From Fodinibius roseus (GTDB taxonomy: Bacteria > Bacteroidota > Rhodothermia > Balneolales > Balneolaceae), in NCBI RefSeq assembly GCF_900129315.1, contig NZ_FQUS01000004.1:206950-270949 (forward strand): a stretch of DNA of 64,000 nucleotides, read 5' to 3'. The notes beneath the pieces were generated by a model. That model did no database searches. It was not told the origin of the DNA and was given only the letters and a program-made list of their open reading frames with translations. Position numbers and translations under genes: made by a program. Below, one piece after another: positions 9,039 through 18,414 of this stretch. Numbering within the stretch: the first letter of the stretch is position 1; every line of letters starts with the position of its first letter.

Positions 9039-9585
9039 TTAGCAAGATCCTTGTTGTGGTTTCAGCCGTTCATTGCGGAGGTTGTATCCTGCTGCAAAAG
9101 GCATCAATACAAGCAGAAAATGGAAATAATTCTCTCAATTTCCTAATACTCCCTCTTCTAAAAACCATATTTAACAAGGTATTAACCTGTTTTAACAATA
9201 GCATACACGCTTCAGGATTATCCTCTTCATTCGGAATTTATTTACCAAACAGAAAAAAATGATTCAAATTAAAAATAGTCGGATATTTTCCTCTGATACA
9301 TCATTGTGAATATGAAAATAGCCGTCGGCCACATATCAGTATATCAGTATATCAGTATTAATCCGAAACTATAAACGGACGCAATACATATAGACCTGAG
9401 CCCTTCTCTTTGAAGGCTGACCCCTGTGCTTGTACAAAACCCACTATTTCTTTCCCTTTATTTATTAGCTGTAAAAATTTCTGTGATTGTATGAAAAATC
9501 AATCGGATAAATCACTTCCCGAAAACCTAAGTCCCCCCCACTCCCAGTCAGCAAAGCCTTAGGCAGGATATTGCAGGCTCTGTAA
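9039..9585. other. Long AT-rich gap with a short tandem repeat
   Basis: No convincing gene is seen. Three perfect copies of the 8-mer ATATCAGT lie at 9333-9356. The left part must hold the promoter of the dehydrogenase gene. The right part runs into the remnant of a MATE transporter gene, so some of it may be decayed coding DNA that I cannot read. Confidence 0.5.
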
Positions 9586-10035
9586 GAGGAATGGAGTACG
9601 ATTTTACCTCCGGCAGTACGGGCAGAGCGTTCGGCCTGGATCTGCGGGTATGTAAATACCATTTTTTTAGTGCTTATCGGGATCTCCTTTTTCCTGTTTT
9701 CCGAAACCCTGATTCGGTTGTTCACCCCGGAAATCGAGGTGATTGCCATTGGCGCCCGATGCCTGAAAATCATAGCTGTGGGATATCTTTTTTACGGGAT
9801 GGGTATGGTCATGGTTCAGGCCTTTAACGGGGCCGGCGACACGGTACCCCACCCCACATGGCTTAACTTCATCTGTTTCTGGATCATAGAAATTCCCCTG
9901 GCATGGATTCTGTCCATGAACCTCGGCATGCAGGGAAACGGCGTATTTTGGTCCATCGTAATCGCCGAATCCATATTCGGAGTGCTCGGCATGTGGATTT
10001 TCTCCAGGGGCGGGTGGAAGGACAAGCAAATTTAG
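9586..10035 (+). pseudogene. C-terminal remnant of a MATE family efflux transporter
   Basis: The frame reads RAERSAWICGYVNTIFLVL and continues through two or more membrane segments with FNGAGDTVPHPTW and FWIIEIPLAWIL, which I recognise as the last quarter of MATE (NorM/DinF-like) drug/sodium antiporters. A stop lies upstream in frame at 9583-9585 and about 320 N-terminal residues are missing. There is a GTG at 9670, but a 121-residue piece would not make a working 12-helix transporter. It ends three bases from the stop of the convergent lipoprotein gene. Confidence 0.8.
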
Positions 10036-10037
10036 GA

Positions 10038-10838
10038 TTACTCGCTACAGCTTACATTCTCCTGCTGCTCGCCCCAGCACGCTTTTTCACCGTTATTAAT
10101 ATCGGGAGCAATAATATAGCCCGCCTTCGTATCCATGTTCCACGCTATGTTGGTGGTCCTGTCTTCACCGGCGTCATAATATACAAGGGACTTCTGTTCA
10201 CCGTCAAAGCTGAAATCAATATAACTGCCGGCCGCTACCAAACGGTCCGAAAGAATATCAAGCCGCAGCTCTGTCTGTTCTTCTTGTACACTCCAGTTTA
10301 TTTCAGAAAGATGCTGAGCATTCTCCGGATCCTGCAGACCGTTATACGTCCATGTCCCCTCCTGACCCTCATTCTTGGTGGTCCCGGTAAAGAGCAAATG
10401 ATTCTCAAGTTCTAAATGATCGGCCGTTACGAAAAAGGACCAGTTAACGACGGACGAAGCAATCCGTTCGGCCACAAGCCGTACGGCAAAGTCGCCGGTA
10501 TTGGCGGTGTATGAATAATTCCATTCCCACTGCTGGTCATCATTCAGCTGAGCAACCGTATCTCCCGCTGCTATTAACAGATTTTTGGGAATCAGGAGAT
10601 TGGTATCAATCACCTTTTTTATAATGCCGGCCCGGAATACTGCCTGGATATAATAATCACCGGATTGAGTCGCTGCGGTTTTGGGCTGGGTGCTTCCTGT
10701 AAGGGTTGCCATATCAACATCCACGGATGCTACCGGTGGAAGCTCAGGAGGTTCATCAGTAAAGGTCGAAGGGTCATCGGAACAGGAAACCAACAGCAGG
10801 CAGGTAACGGTGAACAGTAGCAGTCGCTTAAGCATCAT
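10038..10838 (-). CDS. Putative lipoprotein, paralogue of 5237-6058
   Basis: This 266-residue protein has a lipoprotein signal peptide (LLLVSC, Cys19) and a beta-rich body. It shares with the 5237-6058 product the WEWNYSYT segment, the later AERIASSVVNW segment, a WTYNGL/WTFNAM motif and the end GEKACWGE...VSCSE. The pair therefore comes from duplication and has diverged strongly. Function is unknown; it is presumably attached to the outer membrane or periplasmic side. Confidence 0.75.
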   Translation of the reverse strand: MMLKRLLLFTVTCLLLVSCSDDPSTFTDEPPELPPVASVDVDMATLTGSTQPKTAATQSGDYYIQAVFRAGIIKKVIDTNLLIPKNLLIAAGDTVAQLNDDQQWEWNYSYTANTGDFAVRLVAERIASSVVNWSFFVTADHLELENHLLFTGTTKNEGQEGTWTYNGLQDPENAQHLSEINWSVQEEQTELRLDILSDRLVAAGSYIDFSFDGEQKSLVYYDAGEDRTTNIAWNMDTKAGYIIAPDINNGEKACWGEQQENVSCSE

Positions 10839-10940
10839 TATGGTATGTTTATAGATTATGTATGTCAGGTTTATGTTTTAATTATACATTATGCATACTG
10901 CACTTTTTTCAATTTGTTCTCTTATATCTCTGTTAACTAC

Positions 10941-11094
10941 ATCAAGCTATGAGAAAACCTTGCGGTTCTTTTGGCTAATCTCTGCATTTTTGCACATTCA
11001 AAATCCTTACAAATGCCTTGTATGCGTTGATTTTTAATCACTCCGGCTTTGATCCTGAACCAAAATCCCTAATCCCTGGTTTTCAAAGTCCCCT
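10941..11094 (-). repeat. Dispersed inverted-terminus element, copy F
   Basis: Read on the minus strand, the left end is AGGGGACTTTGAAAACCAGG, the internal box GGATCAAAGCC follows, then GTAAGGATTTTGAATG, and the right end is GGTTTTCTCATAGC. It begins six bases after the stop codon of the aminotransferase gene. Confidence 0.6.
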
Positions 11095-11100
11095 GTAAAG

Positions 11101-12285
11101 TCAGCTGAACTGTTCTACGGCCGTATTAATGGTCTCCAGGGTACTCCGGAGGAGGTCCCGCTCAATAATCAGGGGAGGAGCCAGCCGCACCAGGGTATCG
11201 GAATGCAGGGTCCAACCCAGAATAATGCCACGCTCCAGGCACCCTTTTACTACTTGTTGCGTCAGTTCACGATCTTTGAGCTCCATACCCAGCATGGCAC
11301 CGCGTCCCCGTATTTCTGTGATAGCCTCAGCTGTTAAGGTTTCCCGGACTGTTTGTTCTATCATCGTTGTTCGCTTTTCAAAATCGCCCTTCAGCAATTC
11401 GGTCAGCGTAGCATAAGCTGCCGCACACGATACCGGGTGTCCCCCAAACGTCGTTACATGATTCAGCGGCGGGTCGTGCATAAAGGAAGTAAAAATATCC
11501 GTTGACGATACAAAGGCTCCCATCGGCATGCCGCCTCCCATCGCTTTTGCCAAACATAAAATATCCGGGACGACTTCATACTGCTGGAATGCAAACAGCG
11601 ATCCCGTCCTGTAAAAACCGGTCTGTATTTCATCAAAGATGAGCAGGGCACCCGTTTCATCACAACGGCGGCGAACGGCCTTCAGCCACTCCCGTTCAGC
11701 GGGGATGATCCCTCCCTCGCCCTGGATCGGTTCTAAAATAACCGCGGCAGTGTCTCTGTCAATAGCGTCCAGCGTGTGGTAATCGTTAAATTTTAAGAAA
11801 TGCACATCGGGCAGCAGCGGCAGGTACGGGTCGCGGTAGACATCACGTCCCGTCACGCTCAGCGAACCGTGGGTATCCCCGTGGTAACCGTGACGAAATC
11901 CGACCAGTTTATGCCGACCCGTATGTTTTTTAGCCAGCTTCAGCGCTCCTTCGTTGGCTTCGGTGCCGCTGTTTACAAAATAGACGCGATCCAGCGAGGC
12001 GGGCAGCCGGGAGGTCAGCAGCTCGGCGTAAGACGACTGGGGTTCCTGGATAAACTCCCCATATACCATCACATGCAGATGCCGGTCGACCTGCCGTTTG
12101 ACTGCTTCCACGACGCTGGGATGCCGGTGACCCAGGCTGCTTACGGCGATGCCGGATATGAAATCCACGTATCGTTTCCCGTCGGCCGTATAAATAAACG
12201 GGCCTTCGGCTCGTTCCACCTCTAAACCTATCGGAGCATCACTGGTTTGGGCTATATGCTGGTAAAAGGAATCGGTATTATCCAA
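11101..12285 (-). CDS. Class III PLP-dependent aminotransferase (acetylornithine/ornithine type)
   Basis: This 394-residue fold-type I aminotransferase has the cofactor motifs NSGTEANEGALKLAKKHTG, FDEIQTGFYRTG and the Schiff-base lysine in LCLAKAMGGGMPMG (near residue 246). The TTFGGHPVSCAAA segment is typical of the acetylornithine/4-aminobutyrate/ornithine subgroup. Substrate cannot be fixed from sequence and no arginine-synthesis gene is nearby. A dispersed repeat starts six bases after the stop. Confidence 0.85.
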   Translation of the reverse strand: MDNTDSFYQHIAQTSDAPIGLEVERAEGPFIYTADGKRYVDFISGIAVSSLGHRHPSVVEAVKRQVDRHLHVMVYGEFIQEPQSSYAELLTSRLPASLDRVYFVNSGTEANEGALKLAKKHTGRHKLVGFRHGYHGDTHGSLSVTGRDVYRDPYLPLLPDVHFLKFNDYHTLDAIDRDTAAVILEPIQGEGGIIPAEREWLKAVRRRCDETGALLIFDEIQTGFYRTGSLFAFQQYEVVPDILCLAKAMGGGMPMGAFVSSTDIFTSFMHDPPLNHVTTFGGHPVSCAAAYATLTELLKGDFEKRTTMIEQTVRETLTAEAITEIRGRGAMLGMELKDRELTQQVVKGCLERGIILGWTLHSDTLVRLAPPLIIERDLLRSTLETINTAVEQFS

Positions 12286-12679
12286 AGTGGTATATTATGT
12301 TTAATAATTATCCCTGACCGGGATTCTCACAGGGAAAATGGACCGGAGTCAAGGGCTTTCCTTCTCCGAAAACATCCGGATGCGGGAGAGAGGTCAGGAT
12401 ACAAACGTGTTCTGCGTAGCGACCATTTTAAAGCTCAACGGTGGACACATTACCCGTTAGGCAGCTATTTCAGGGCGCAATTTTAGTTTATGTCCAAAAA
12501 TAACGATAATTCCTTACGTATTTAGAGGCTGAGCATTATTCCATTTTTAGTTGTGAGAAATCCGGGCTAATGGGTATAATATAAGACATTGAGGGCTTAG
12601 CTTCTTACCGGAAGAGACTAACCTTAATTTCAATGACCGGCTGTCCCTCCGATGCCCGTGATAAATTTATTTTTTTAAA
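12286..12679. other. Intergenic interval between divergent genes
   Basis: No feature is well supported. A plus-strand frame up to 12486 ends with HFKAQRWTHYPLGSYFRAQF, which looks somewhat protein-like, but its start overlaps the aminotransferase gene antisense and I do not recognise it. Promoters of the two divergent genes should lie here. Confidence 0.35.
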
Positions 12680-13504
12680 ATGACTATTAAACAGCTTGTT
12701 TGGTTAAAAAATATTTCTATAACCGGCTCCCTGCTTTGCCTGATGGTAGTAACAACGGCGTTATTACCCCTGAAAAATGATCAGGTTACGGCCTCTGGGG
12801 AAGATTGGATTTCCCTGTTTAACGGAGAGGACCTGGAGGGCTGGACCCCCAAGTTTGCCGGCTACGAGCCGGGCATTAATTACAATAACACCTTCCGCGT
12901 GGAAGATGGACTGCTGACGGTTTCGTACGACAAGTGGGATGAATTTAACGGGGAGTTCGGACACCTTTTTTATAAAGACTCCTTTTCCAATTATAGGATA
13001 CGGGCAGAATACCGCTTTATCGGCGAGCAGGTCAAGGGCGGCGAAGGCTGGGCGTTTCGCAATAATGGGCTGATGCTGCACGGTCAGCACCCGGAAACAA
13101 TGGCAAAAGATCAGGAGTTTCCGGTCTCTGTTGAAGTGCAGCTGCTGGGCGGAAATGGAGAGGATCCGCGCTCTACGGCTAATCTCTGTACGCCCGGGAC
13201 GAATGTCGTGCTGAACGGAGAACTTTTTACCCCGCACTGCACCACATCCGACTCAGAAACCTATCATGGTGACCAGTGGGTAACGGTCGAAGTGGAAGTG
13301 CGGGGAAGCGAGATTTTTAAACATTATGTAAATGGCGAACAGGTGATGGAGTATACGGATCCGCAGTACGATAAACAGGACGAGACGGCACAGCCTCTTA
13401 TTGAGGGAACTAACTTGCTTATTGACCGCGGAACCATCTCCATACAGGCGGAAAGTCACCCTACCCAGTTTCGCAAAATCGAGGTATTGCCGCTGGATGA
13501 ATGA
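12680..13504 (+). CDS. Secreted DUF1080 (3-keto-disaccharide hydrolase-like) protein
   Basis: The 274-residue product has an N-terminal export segment (residues about 11-33) and then a single DUF1080 concanavalin-like domain, beginning ISLFNGEDLEGWTPKF and ending FRKIEVLPLDE. Members of this family include hydrolases of 3-keto-glycosides, and many are found in polysaccharide- and sugar-degrading loci. The whole domain is present. Located alone upstream of a small lipoprotein gene (86 bp gap). Confidence 0.85.
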   Translation: MTIKQLVWLKNISITGSLLCLMVVTTALLPLKNDQVTASGEDWISLFNGEDLEGWTPKFAGYEPGINYNNTFRVEDGLLTVSYDKWDEFNGEFGHLFYKDSFSNYRIRAEYRFIGEQVKGGEGWAFRNNGLMLHGQHPETMAKDQEFPVSVEVQLLGGNGEDPRSTANLCTPGTNVVLNGELFTPHCTTSDSETYHGDQWVTVEVEVRGSEIFKHYVNGEQVMEYTDPQYDKQDETAQPLIEGTNLLIDRGTISIQAESHPTQFRKIEVLPLDE

Positions 13505-13590
13505 ATGAGTAAAATCTCCCGCTGTCTTATTTATTACAAGACAGGTAAAGATTCAATTCGGACAATCAATCCGGGTAAAAGGCGACACGT

Positions 13591-14028
13591 ATGACATATT
13601 TTACCATTTTCATATCGCTAACGCTCATGCTTTACAACTGTAAAAAAAGTGATGATGATTCCTCCGCCGACCGGCATAAGAACGATTCGCTCTCGCACGT
13701 GCAGTCCATCCAACAAGACACCATACCAACAGTACCACCCCCCGGGCGGGGCCTGCCGCCCGGGCAGGCCCGGGTGGAGGGGACCGTAATTGCTGTCTCG
13801 CCGGAGCCACAGGATGCCCGTCAGACGCTCCGGCTTCAGATTCGGAGCATTCTGGGATACGGTCCCTCTACCCCCCCGATCCCAACAGGCGATACGCTTG
13901 ATATTCCTCTCAGTGCAGAGCAGGACACGTTAACCAGGGGAACGGTGATCCGTGCCCGATTGCATCATAATGTTTCCTTTCAAAAGAACGGCAAGGGAAC
14001 TGCATGGTCGCTGATCAATATCGAATAA
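13591..14028 (+). CDS. Small putative lipoprotein, unknown function
   Basis: The 145-residue product has a short signal segment and a cysteine after LMLYN that fits a lipobox. A Ser/Asp/Pro linker follows, then a small beta-rich domain (residues about 62-145) starting ARVEGTVIAVSP. I do not recognise the family; the pattern resembles an OB-like fold. The linker codons 13735-13777 form a GC-rich double hairpin, unlike the rest of the gene. The BNR/T9SS gene follows 19 bp downstream, so they are likely co-transcribed. Confidence 0.7.
   Translation: MTYFTIFISLTLMLYNCKKSDDDSSADRHKNDSLSHVQSIQQDTIPTVPPPGRGLPPGQARVEGTVIAVSPEPQDARQTLRLQIRSILGYGPSTPPIPTGDTLDIPLSAEQDTLTRGTVIRARLHHNVSFQKNGKGTAWSLINIE
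13735..13777. repeat. GC-rich palindrome inside a coding region
   Basis: Outer arms CCACCC and GGGTGG enclose inner arms GCCTGC and GCAGGC, with further CCCGGG motifs. It encodes the proline/glycine linker of the small lipoprotein. The base composition is well above that of the surrounding DNA, suggesting a mobile palindromic unit inserted in frame. Confidence 0.5.
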
Positions 14029-14047
14029 TAACAGGAAAACCAGTACT

Positions 14048-17000
14048 ATGAGCCAAAACGGGATACGACGTTTGCTAATAATAACCGGAATTTCTTCGCT
14101 GCTGCTGTTGGCGGGGGGACTCCTGTACTTTTCGGGGTTCTTCTCTGCGCCCCCGGAAAATACCGGGTTGGCCGAGCGCATCGAGGAGCAGATGGGAAAA
14201 ATGGACCGCACCGAAAAAAAGGCGGCCCGGTCGGAGTATTTTTTCCGGTTAATGCGCGACCCGTCGACCAACTCCATTCCTGAAAACATTCGCAACCGCG
14301 AGCTGACATATGCCCGCACGCTGCCCACTATTCAGCAGGTGCAAAGCAGGATGAAGGCCAAAGATCCCTCTTTCCAGGCCGTCGATTACAGCTGGTCGCA
14401 TGCGGGACCTTTTGACGTGGGCGGACGAACCCGTGCGCTGGCGGTGGACCGGCGCAACCCGGATATCGTGCTGGCCGGCGGGGTTTCCGGCGGCATGTGG
14501 AAGTCCACCAATGGAGGGGACAGCTGGAACCTGGCGACGCCCGACCTCGCCAATTTAAGCGTAACATCGGTGGCGCAGGATCCCAACAACCCCGACACCT
14601 GGTATTACGCCTCGGGCGAGATCCTCGGAAATTCGGCCAGCGCCAACAATTCTGCACCCTATTACGGGCAGGGCATCTATAAATCCACTGACAATGGCAG
14701 CACCTGGTCGCTCCTGCCCCAGACCAGCTCGAATGTACAGGGTCTGGTGGGGCCCTACAATACCGTCAGCCGGGTGGCCGTCAGTCCCACTACCAGCACC
14801 GTCTTTGCCGCCAGCAACGGCTTTGGCATTTATCGATCTACGGATGGGCAAACATTCTCGGGGCCGGTCCTCGGCACGCAGGGCGAACAGCTCTATTGCG
14901 ACCTGTCCGTGGCCGGGGACGGGACCCTGGCAGCTGTTATTTCAGAAGCTGCATTTGACGATCAACAATCCACCGATCCCGGTTCTCCCAATCACAACCC
15001 GGGTGTATTCATCTCTACCGACGACGGACAAAACTGGACCGAGGTCACCCCGGATACCTATCCCGACACCCATCGCAGAAGCGTGGTGAGCTTTGCCCCG
15101 GGCAATCCTGATATTCTCTATGTGTTAACCCTCAAAGGTTCTAATGATACGGAAAACCAGGGTGTAAGCTTTCACAAGCTGGATCTGTCCGCGGGCAGTG
15201 CGGAGGACCGCTCGGAGCACCTGCCCGACTTCCGTGTTGACGATGAAGATACAGGGTATATGGAAATGCAGGCCGGGTATAATATGGAAGTGGCTGTAAA
15301 ACCGGACGATGAAAACTTCGTGCTGGTGGGCGGAATCAACCTTTTTCGTTCCACCGATGGGTTTGCGACCACGCCGGAAGGAGGATATGACGGGGAGAAC
15401 GAGGCGCAGAAAGATCAGTATTGGATCGGCGGCTATAACAAGGACAACAGCTATGCCCAGTACCCCAACCAGCATGCCGACCAGCACCGGGTTATTTTTC
15501 CCGAACCTTCCGCCAATCCCGACCGGATGTGGGCGGGGCACGACGGGGGACTGAGTTACACCACGGACGTTACGGCGGAATCGGTAAGCTGGGAGAATCG
15601 CGACGACGGCTATGTGACCTCTCAGTTTTATACGGCGGCCCTTCCCAACGTTTCGGACGATCCCCGGCGGATGGGCGGCACGCAGGATAACGGGACGCCG
15701 TACTTCCAGGCCGGGGCCCCAAACAGCCAGAATACCCTGGATATCTCCTCCGGGGACGGAGGGTACGCCTATTTCACGGAAAATTACCTCTACGTTTCGC
15801 AGCAGGAGGGCGGGGTGATCCGCTGGGAGGATGATTTTAATAATCCTCCCTCGTATGTATATCCCTCGGCAGCCGAAAATCAGCTGTTCCTTCATCCCTA
15901 CCAGGTGGACCCCAATGACGATAATATCATGTATTACCCGGACGGTCACTACATCTGGCGAAATACCAGCCTGAATACCATCTCCAATGAGGATCCGTCG
16001 GGCACGACCCAGGGATGGGAAGAGCTGACCGACCTGTCGGTCGGAAGCGGACACGTGATTTCCACGCTTGCCGTGTCCACCGTCCCGGCCAATATACTGT
16101 ATCTGGGAGGCTTCAGCACGAGTGGTGCTCCCGTTATCAGGCGCATTGACAATGCCCACACGGCTACGGGTGAGGATGATGTAACAAATGTTTCTCTGCC
16201 CGGCGATGCCGGGCTCAACGGAGCCTATCTCAAGGATATTGCCGTGAATCCGGGCAACGCCAACGAGGTGTTGGCGGTGCTTTCCAACTATAATATCGTC
16301 GGGCTCTACCACACGACCGACGGCGGCGAAAACTGGACGGCCGCGGAAGGAAATTTGACGGGCAACGAGTCCAATCCCGGTCCCTCTTTGAGATCCGCCG
16401 CAATCATACCGGCGGAAAACGGGACGGTCTATCTCCTGGGCACCAGCACGGGATTGTATTCCACACAAATACTTGACGGGGCCAATACGGAATGGGGACA
16501 GGAGGCGGCTGATGTAATCGGAAATGCGGTCACGGACTACGTGGCAGCCAGGCTTGCTGACGGCGACGTAGCAGCCGGCACGCATGGACGCGGCATGCTT
16601 TCCGGCGACTTCGGTGGTACGGTGGACCTCTCCGATATCCCCTGGATTGAGCTGGATAGATCAGAGGAAAGAGTTGGTGAACCGCTGGTCATACGGGCAG
16701 AAAATTTTGAGTTTAATACCACGGCCTCAGAAAATGAGGTAATACTTACAGATCGATACAACAACCAGACCAGGGAAACCGAGGCTACGGTCCTCGGTGC
16801 AGCGGCCGGGGAGCTCACTATAGAGGTACCCCGTGATGCCGTCTTCCCGGAGGCACCGGATAATGAAGTGATGCTGAAGGTTCGCTCAAACAGTACCGAA
16901 CCGGCGGCGGTTACCTTTACGGTGCTTCCCCCGACCCGTTTTGCGCTTAACCAGAACTACCCGAATCCTTTCAGGGGTACGACGAATATCCCGTTTGATG

Positions 17001-17212
17001 TCTCCGAAGACAGTGAAGTCAGTCTTACTGTTTATTCCATAAACGGCCGGAAAGTGATTGAGCCTCTTCGTACCGAATCTTTTAACGCGGGTTCGTATGA
17101 TGAACAGATTGATCTTTCCCACCTCGCCAGCGGGATTTACATCTATCGCCTGGTAGCACAGTCGGACAGGGGGACACAAATAGACTCCAAAAAAATGACG
17201 CTTATCAAATAA
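14048..17212 (+). CDS. Large BNR/sortilin-like repeat protein with T9SS C-terminal sorting domain
   Basis: This 1054-residue protein begins with a hydrophobic export segment (residues about 8-32). It continues with a long beta-propeller region containing repeated Asp-box/BNR units such as STNGGDSW, STDNGSTW, STDDGQNW and TTDGGENW, then an IPT-like domain near residues 865-960. It ends with a type IX secretion type A sorting domain (FALNQNYPNPF... to the C-terminal MTLIK, about residues 965-1054). It should be exported through the inner membrane, then by T9SS to the cell surface or medium. Propellers of this class include sialidases and glycosidases, but catalytic residues are not evident. It follows the small lipoprotein gene with 19 bp between. 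Confidence 0.85.
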   Translation: MSQNGIRRLLIITGISSLLLLAGGLLYFSGFFSAPPENTGLAERIEEQMGKMDRTEKKAARSEYFFRLMRDPSTNSIPENIRNRELTYARTLPTIQQVQSRMKAKDPSFQAVDYSWSHAGPFDVGGRTRALAVDRRNPDIVLAGGVSGGMWKSTNGGDSWNLATPDLANLSVTSVAQDPNNPDTWYYASGEILGNSASANNSAPYYGQGIYKSTDNGSTWSLLPQTSSNVQGLVGPYNTVSRVAVSPTTSTVFAASNGFGIYRSTDGQTFSGPVLGTQGEQLYCDLSVAGDGTLAAVISEAAFDDQQSTDPGSPNHNPGVFISTDDGQNWTEVTPDTYPDTHRRSVVSFAPGNPDILYVLTLKGSNDTENQGVSFHKLDLSAGSAEDRSEHLPDFRVDDEDTGYMEMQAGYNMEVAVKPDDENFVLVGGINLFRSTDGFATTPEGGYDGENEAQKDQYWIGGYNKDNSYAQYPNQHADQHRVIFPEPSANPDRMWAGHDGGLSYTTDVTAESVSWENRDDGYVTSQFYTAALPNVSDDPRRMGGTQDNGTPYFQAGAPNSQNTLDISSGDGGYAYFTENYLYVSQQEGGVIRWEDDFNNPPSYVYPSAAENQLFLHPYQVDPNDDNIMYYPDGHYIWRNTSLNTISNEDPSGTTQGWEELTDLSVGSGHVISTLAVSTVPANILYLGGFSTSGAPVIRRIDNAHTATGEDDVTNVSLPGDAGLNGAYLKDIAVNPGNANEVLAVLSNYNIVGLYHTTDGGENWTAAEGNLTGNESNPGPSLRSAAIIPAENGTVYLLGTSTGLYSTQILDGANTEWGQEAADVIGNAVTDYVAARLADGDVAAGTHGRGMLSGDFGGTVDLSDIPWIELDRSEERVGEPLVIRAENFEFNTTASENEVILTDRYNNQTRETEATVLGAAAGELTIEVPRDAVFPEAPDNEVMLKVRSNSTEPAAVTFTVLPPTRFALNQNYPNPFRGTTNIPFDVSEDSEVSLTVYSINGRKVIEPLRTESFNAGSYDEQIDLSHLASGIYIYRLVAQSDRGTQIDSKKMTLIK

Positions 17213-17330
17213 TACTGCCGGTGGTCTTCCCTTCTTCAAGCAACCGGTCAATCATCGATCGGTACTCGCTATAACTCATACTGTTGTCAATGATTTCCGG
17301 GGTAATAATTTGTTCTGATGTCTGGTCCCT
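17205..17330 (-). pseudogene. N-terminal remnant of a thioredoxin family protein
   Basis: The minus frame from 17330 reads ITPEIIDNSMSYSEYRSMID then RLLEEGKTTGSII before a stop. The SMSYxEYRxxIDxLLxEGKTTG pattern is one I associate with the start of a Bacteroidota thioredoxin-like family of about 190 residues. Everything after the first 40 residues, including the active site, is missing. The stop overlaps the end of the T9SS gene on the other strand. Confidence 0.5.
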
Positions 17331-17417
17331 AAATTTATTGTAAACTCAACATTGCAACACCTTCAGTAGTTAGACTTAAAAAATTCAGTCCTCCTTCATT
17401 GGCGGTCAAAACTGAAA

Positions 17418-17474
17418 GCGCCCTCCACTCAAGGTGTTACTATTTGCATTTTTTTGGTGTCAGGAGGGCACAAC
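17418..17474 (-). terminator. Weak terminator-like inverted repeat after the prenyltransferase gene
   Basis: Arms GCCCTCC and GGAGGGC flank a long AT-rich loop just after the stop at 17479 (minus strand). There is no clean T run, so termination is only a guess. Confidence 0.25.
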
Positions 17475-17478
17475 GCAT

Positions 17479-18414
17479 TTATTTTAACAACCATTCAACA
17501 AAGGCAAAAGAGTTTAAAAAATCATTATGCTTGGCAAACAGGGCTATCACCAGAAAGGAGACAAACGCCATGGAAGTCCGGTATTTTACCTGCATCACAC
17601 TTCTATAATCTCCCTCGTTATGTGCCATCATTCCTTTTAGCTTCCTGTCTACCAGGATACCCGTAATTCCTCCCGTAATTCCGAATAGCAGTCCCAGCAT
17701 CAAATGTTGCAATCCTATGGCTAAAGTCACCAGCAGCAATCCCACAGTAAAAGAAGCCTCAAAAAAACGCATAACCGTGTATTTGCCATAGGAAACGGCA
17801 AAGGTTCGATCTCCCCTTCGGAGATCTTCATTCTGCTGGTAGAGCTGCGATACCGGGTACAGGCTTAACAGGATGAAGGTTACGCCCGCGGCTGCCATCC
17901 ATGTCGAACCGTAAAGTGGACCGAACCCTGTGGCATAATAGCCCAGCAGCACGGCATTACAGCCCGTACTGATGCCAATGGCAACAAGACTCTTGAGGGG
18001 ACGTCCTTTCCAGCGGGACCATGGAGAAGAATACAACCAGAAAAGCAACATGCTCAACAGGTAGATTCCAACGAAAAAGGCCCCCATCGGAATAGCCAGC
18101 AAAAGTCCTATCATCTGGATAAGCAGGGAAGCGAACCACATCCACCGGACCATCGGTGGAGGGTTTGGCAGTCCCCCCACGGGCCCCTCGTCCCGGTCCC
18201 AAAACGAATTGTAGGCTGTCGCTCCCCCAAAAAGCAACAGATGTACATTCAGGAATTGTATAACAAACCATTGCAGGTTAAAATTCTCACTAAGGAGGGC
18301 TCCCAGCAAATAGGCACCCGACAGTATAAAAAGTTGATAATGAAGCCGTAGGTGTAACACGAAGTGCCAAACTTGATTACCCCAGCCCGCTTTGCCCCGG
18401 TTTGATTCAGCCAC
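17479..18414 (-). CDS. UbiA-like prenyltransferase family membrane protein
   Basis: The 311-residue protein has about eight or nine hydrophobic helices and the two Asp-rich motifs of UbiA enzymes in modified form: NSFWDRDEG near residue 69 and YQQNEDLRRGDRTFAV near residue 192. UbiA enzymes attach prenyl chains to aromatic or other acceptors in the membrane. The first motif departs from the classical NDxxDxxxD, so this probably belongs to a divergent branch with an unassigned acceptor. No quinone, heme or tocopherol genes are adjacent. Confidence 0.75.
   Translation of the reverse strand: MAESNRGKAGWGNQVWHFVLHLRLHYQLFILSGAYLLGALLSENFNLQWFVIQFLNVHLLLFGGATAYNSFWDRDEGPVGGLPNPPPMVRWMWFASLLIQMIGLLLAIPMGAFFVGIYLLSMLLFWLYSSPWSRWKGRPLKSLVAIGISTGCNAVLLGYYATGFGPLYGSTWMAAAGVTFILLSLYPVSQLYQQNEDLRRGDRTFAVSYGKYTVMRFFEASFTVGLLLVTLAIGLQHLMLGLLFGITGGITGILVDRKLKGMMAHNEGDYRSVMQVKYRTSMAFVSFLVIALFAKHNDFLNSFAFVEWLLK

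Noticed and set aside
15125..16585. 486-codon minus-strand open frame inside the T9SS gene
   Set aside because: It is antisense to a coding region rich in GC at third positions, which opens such frames by chance.
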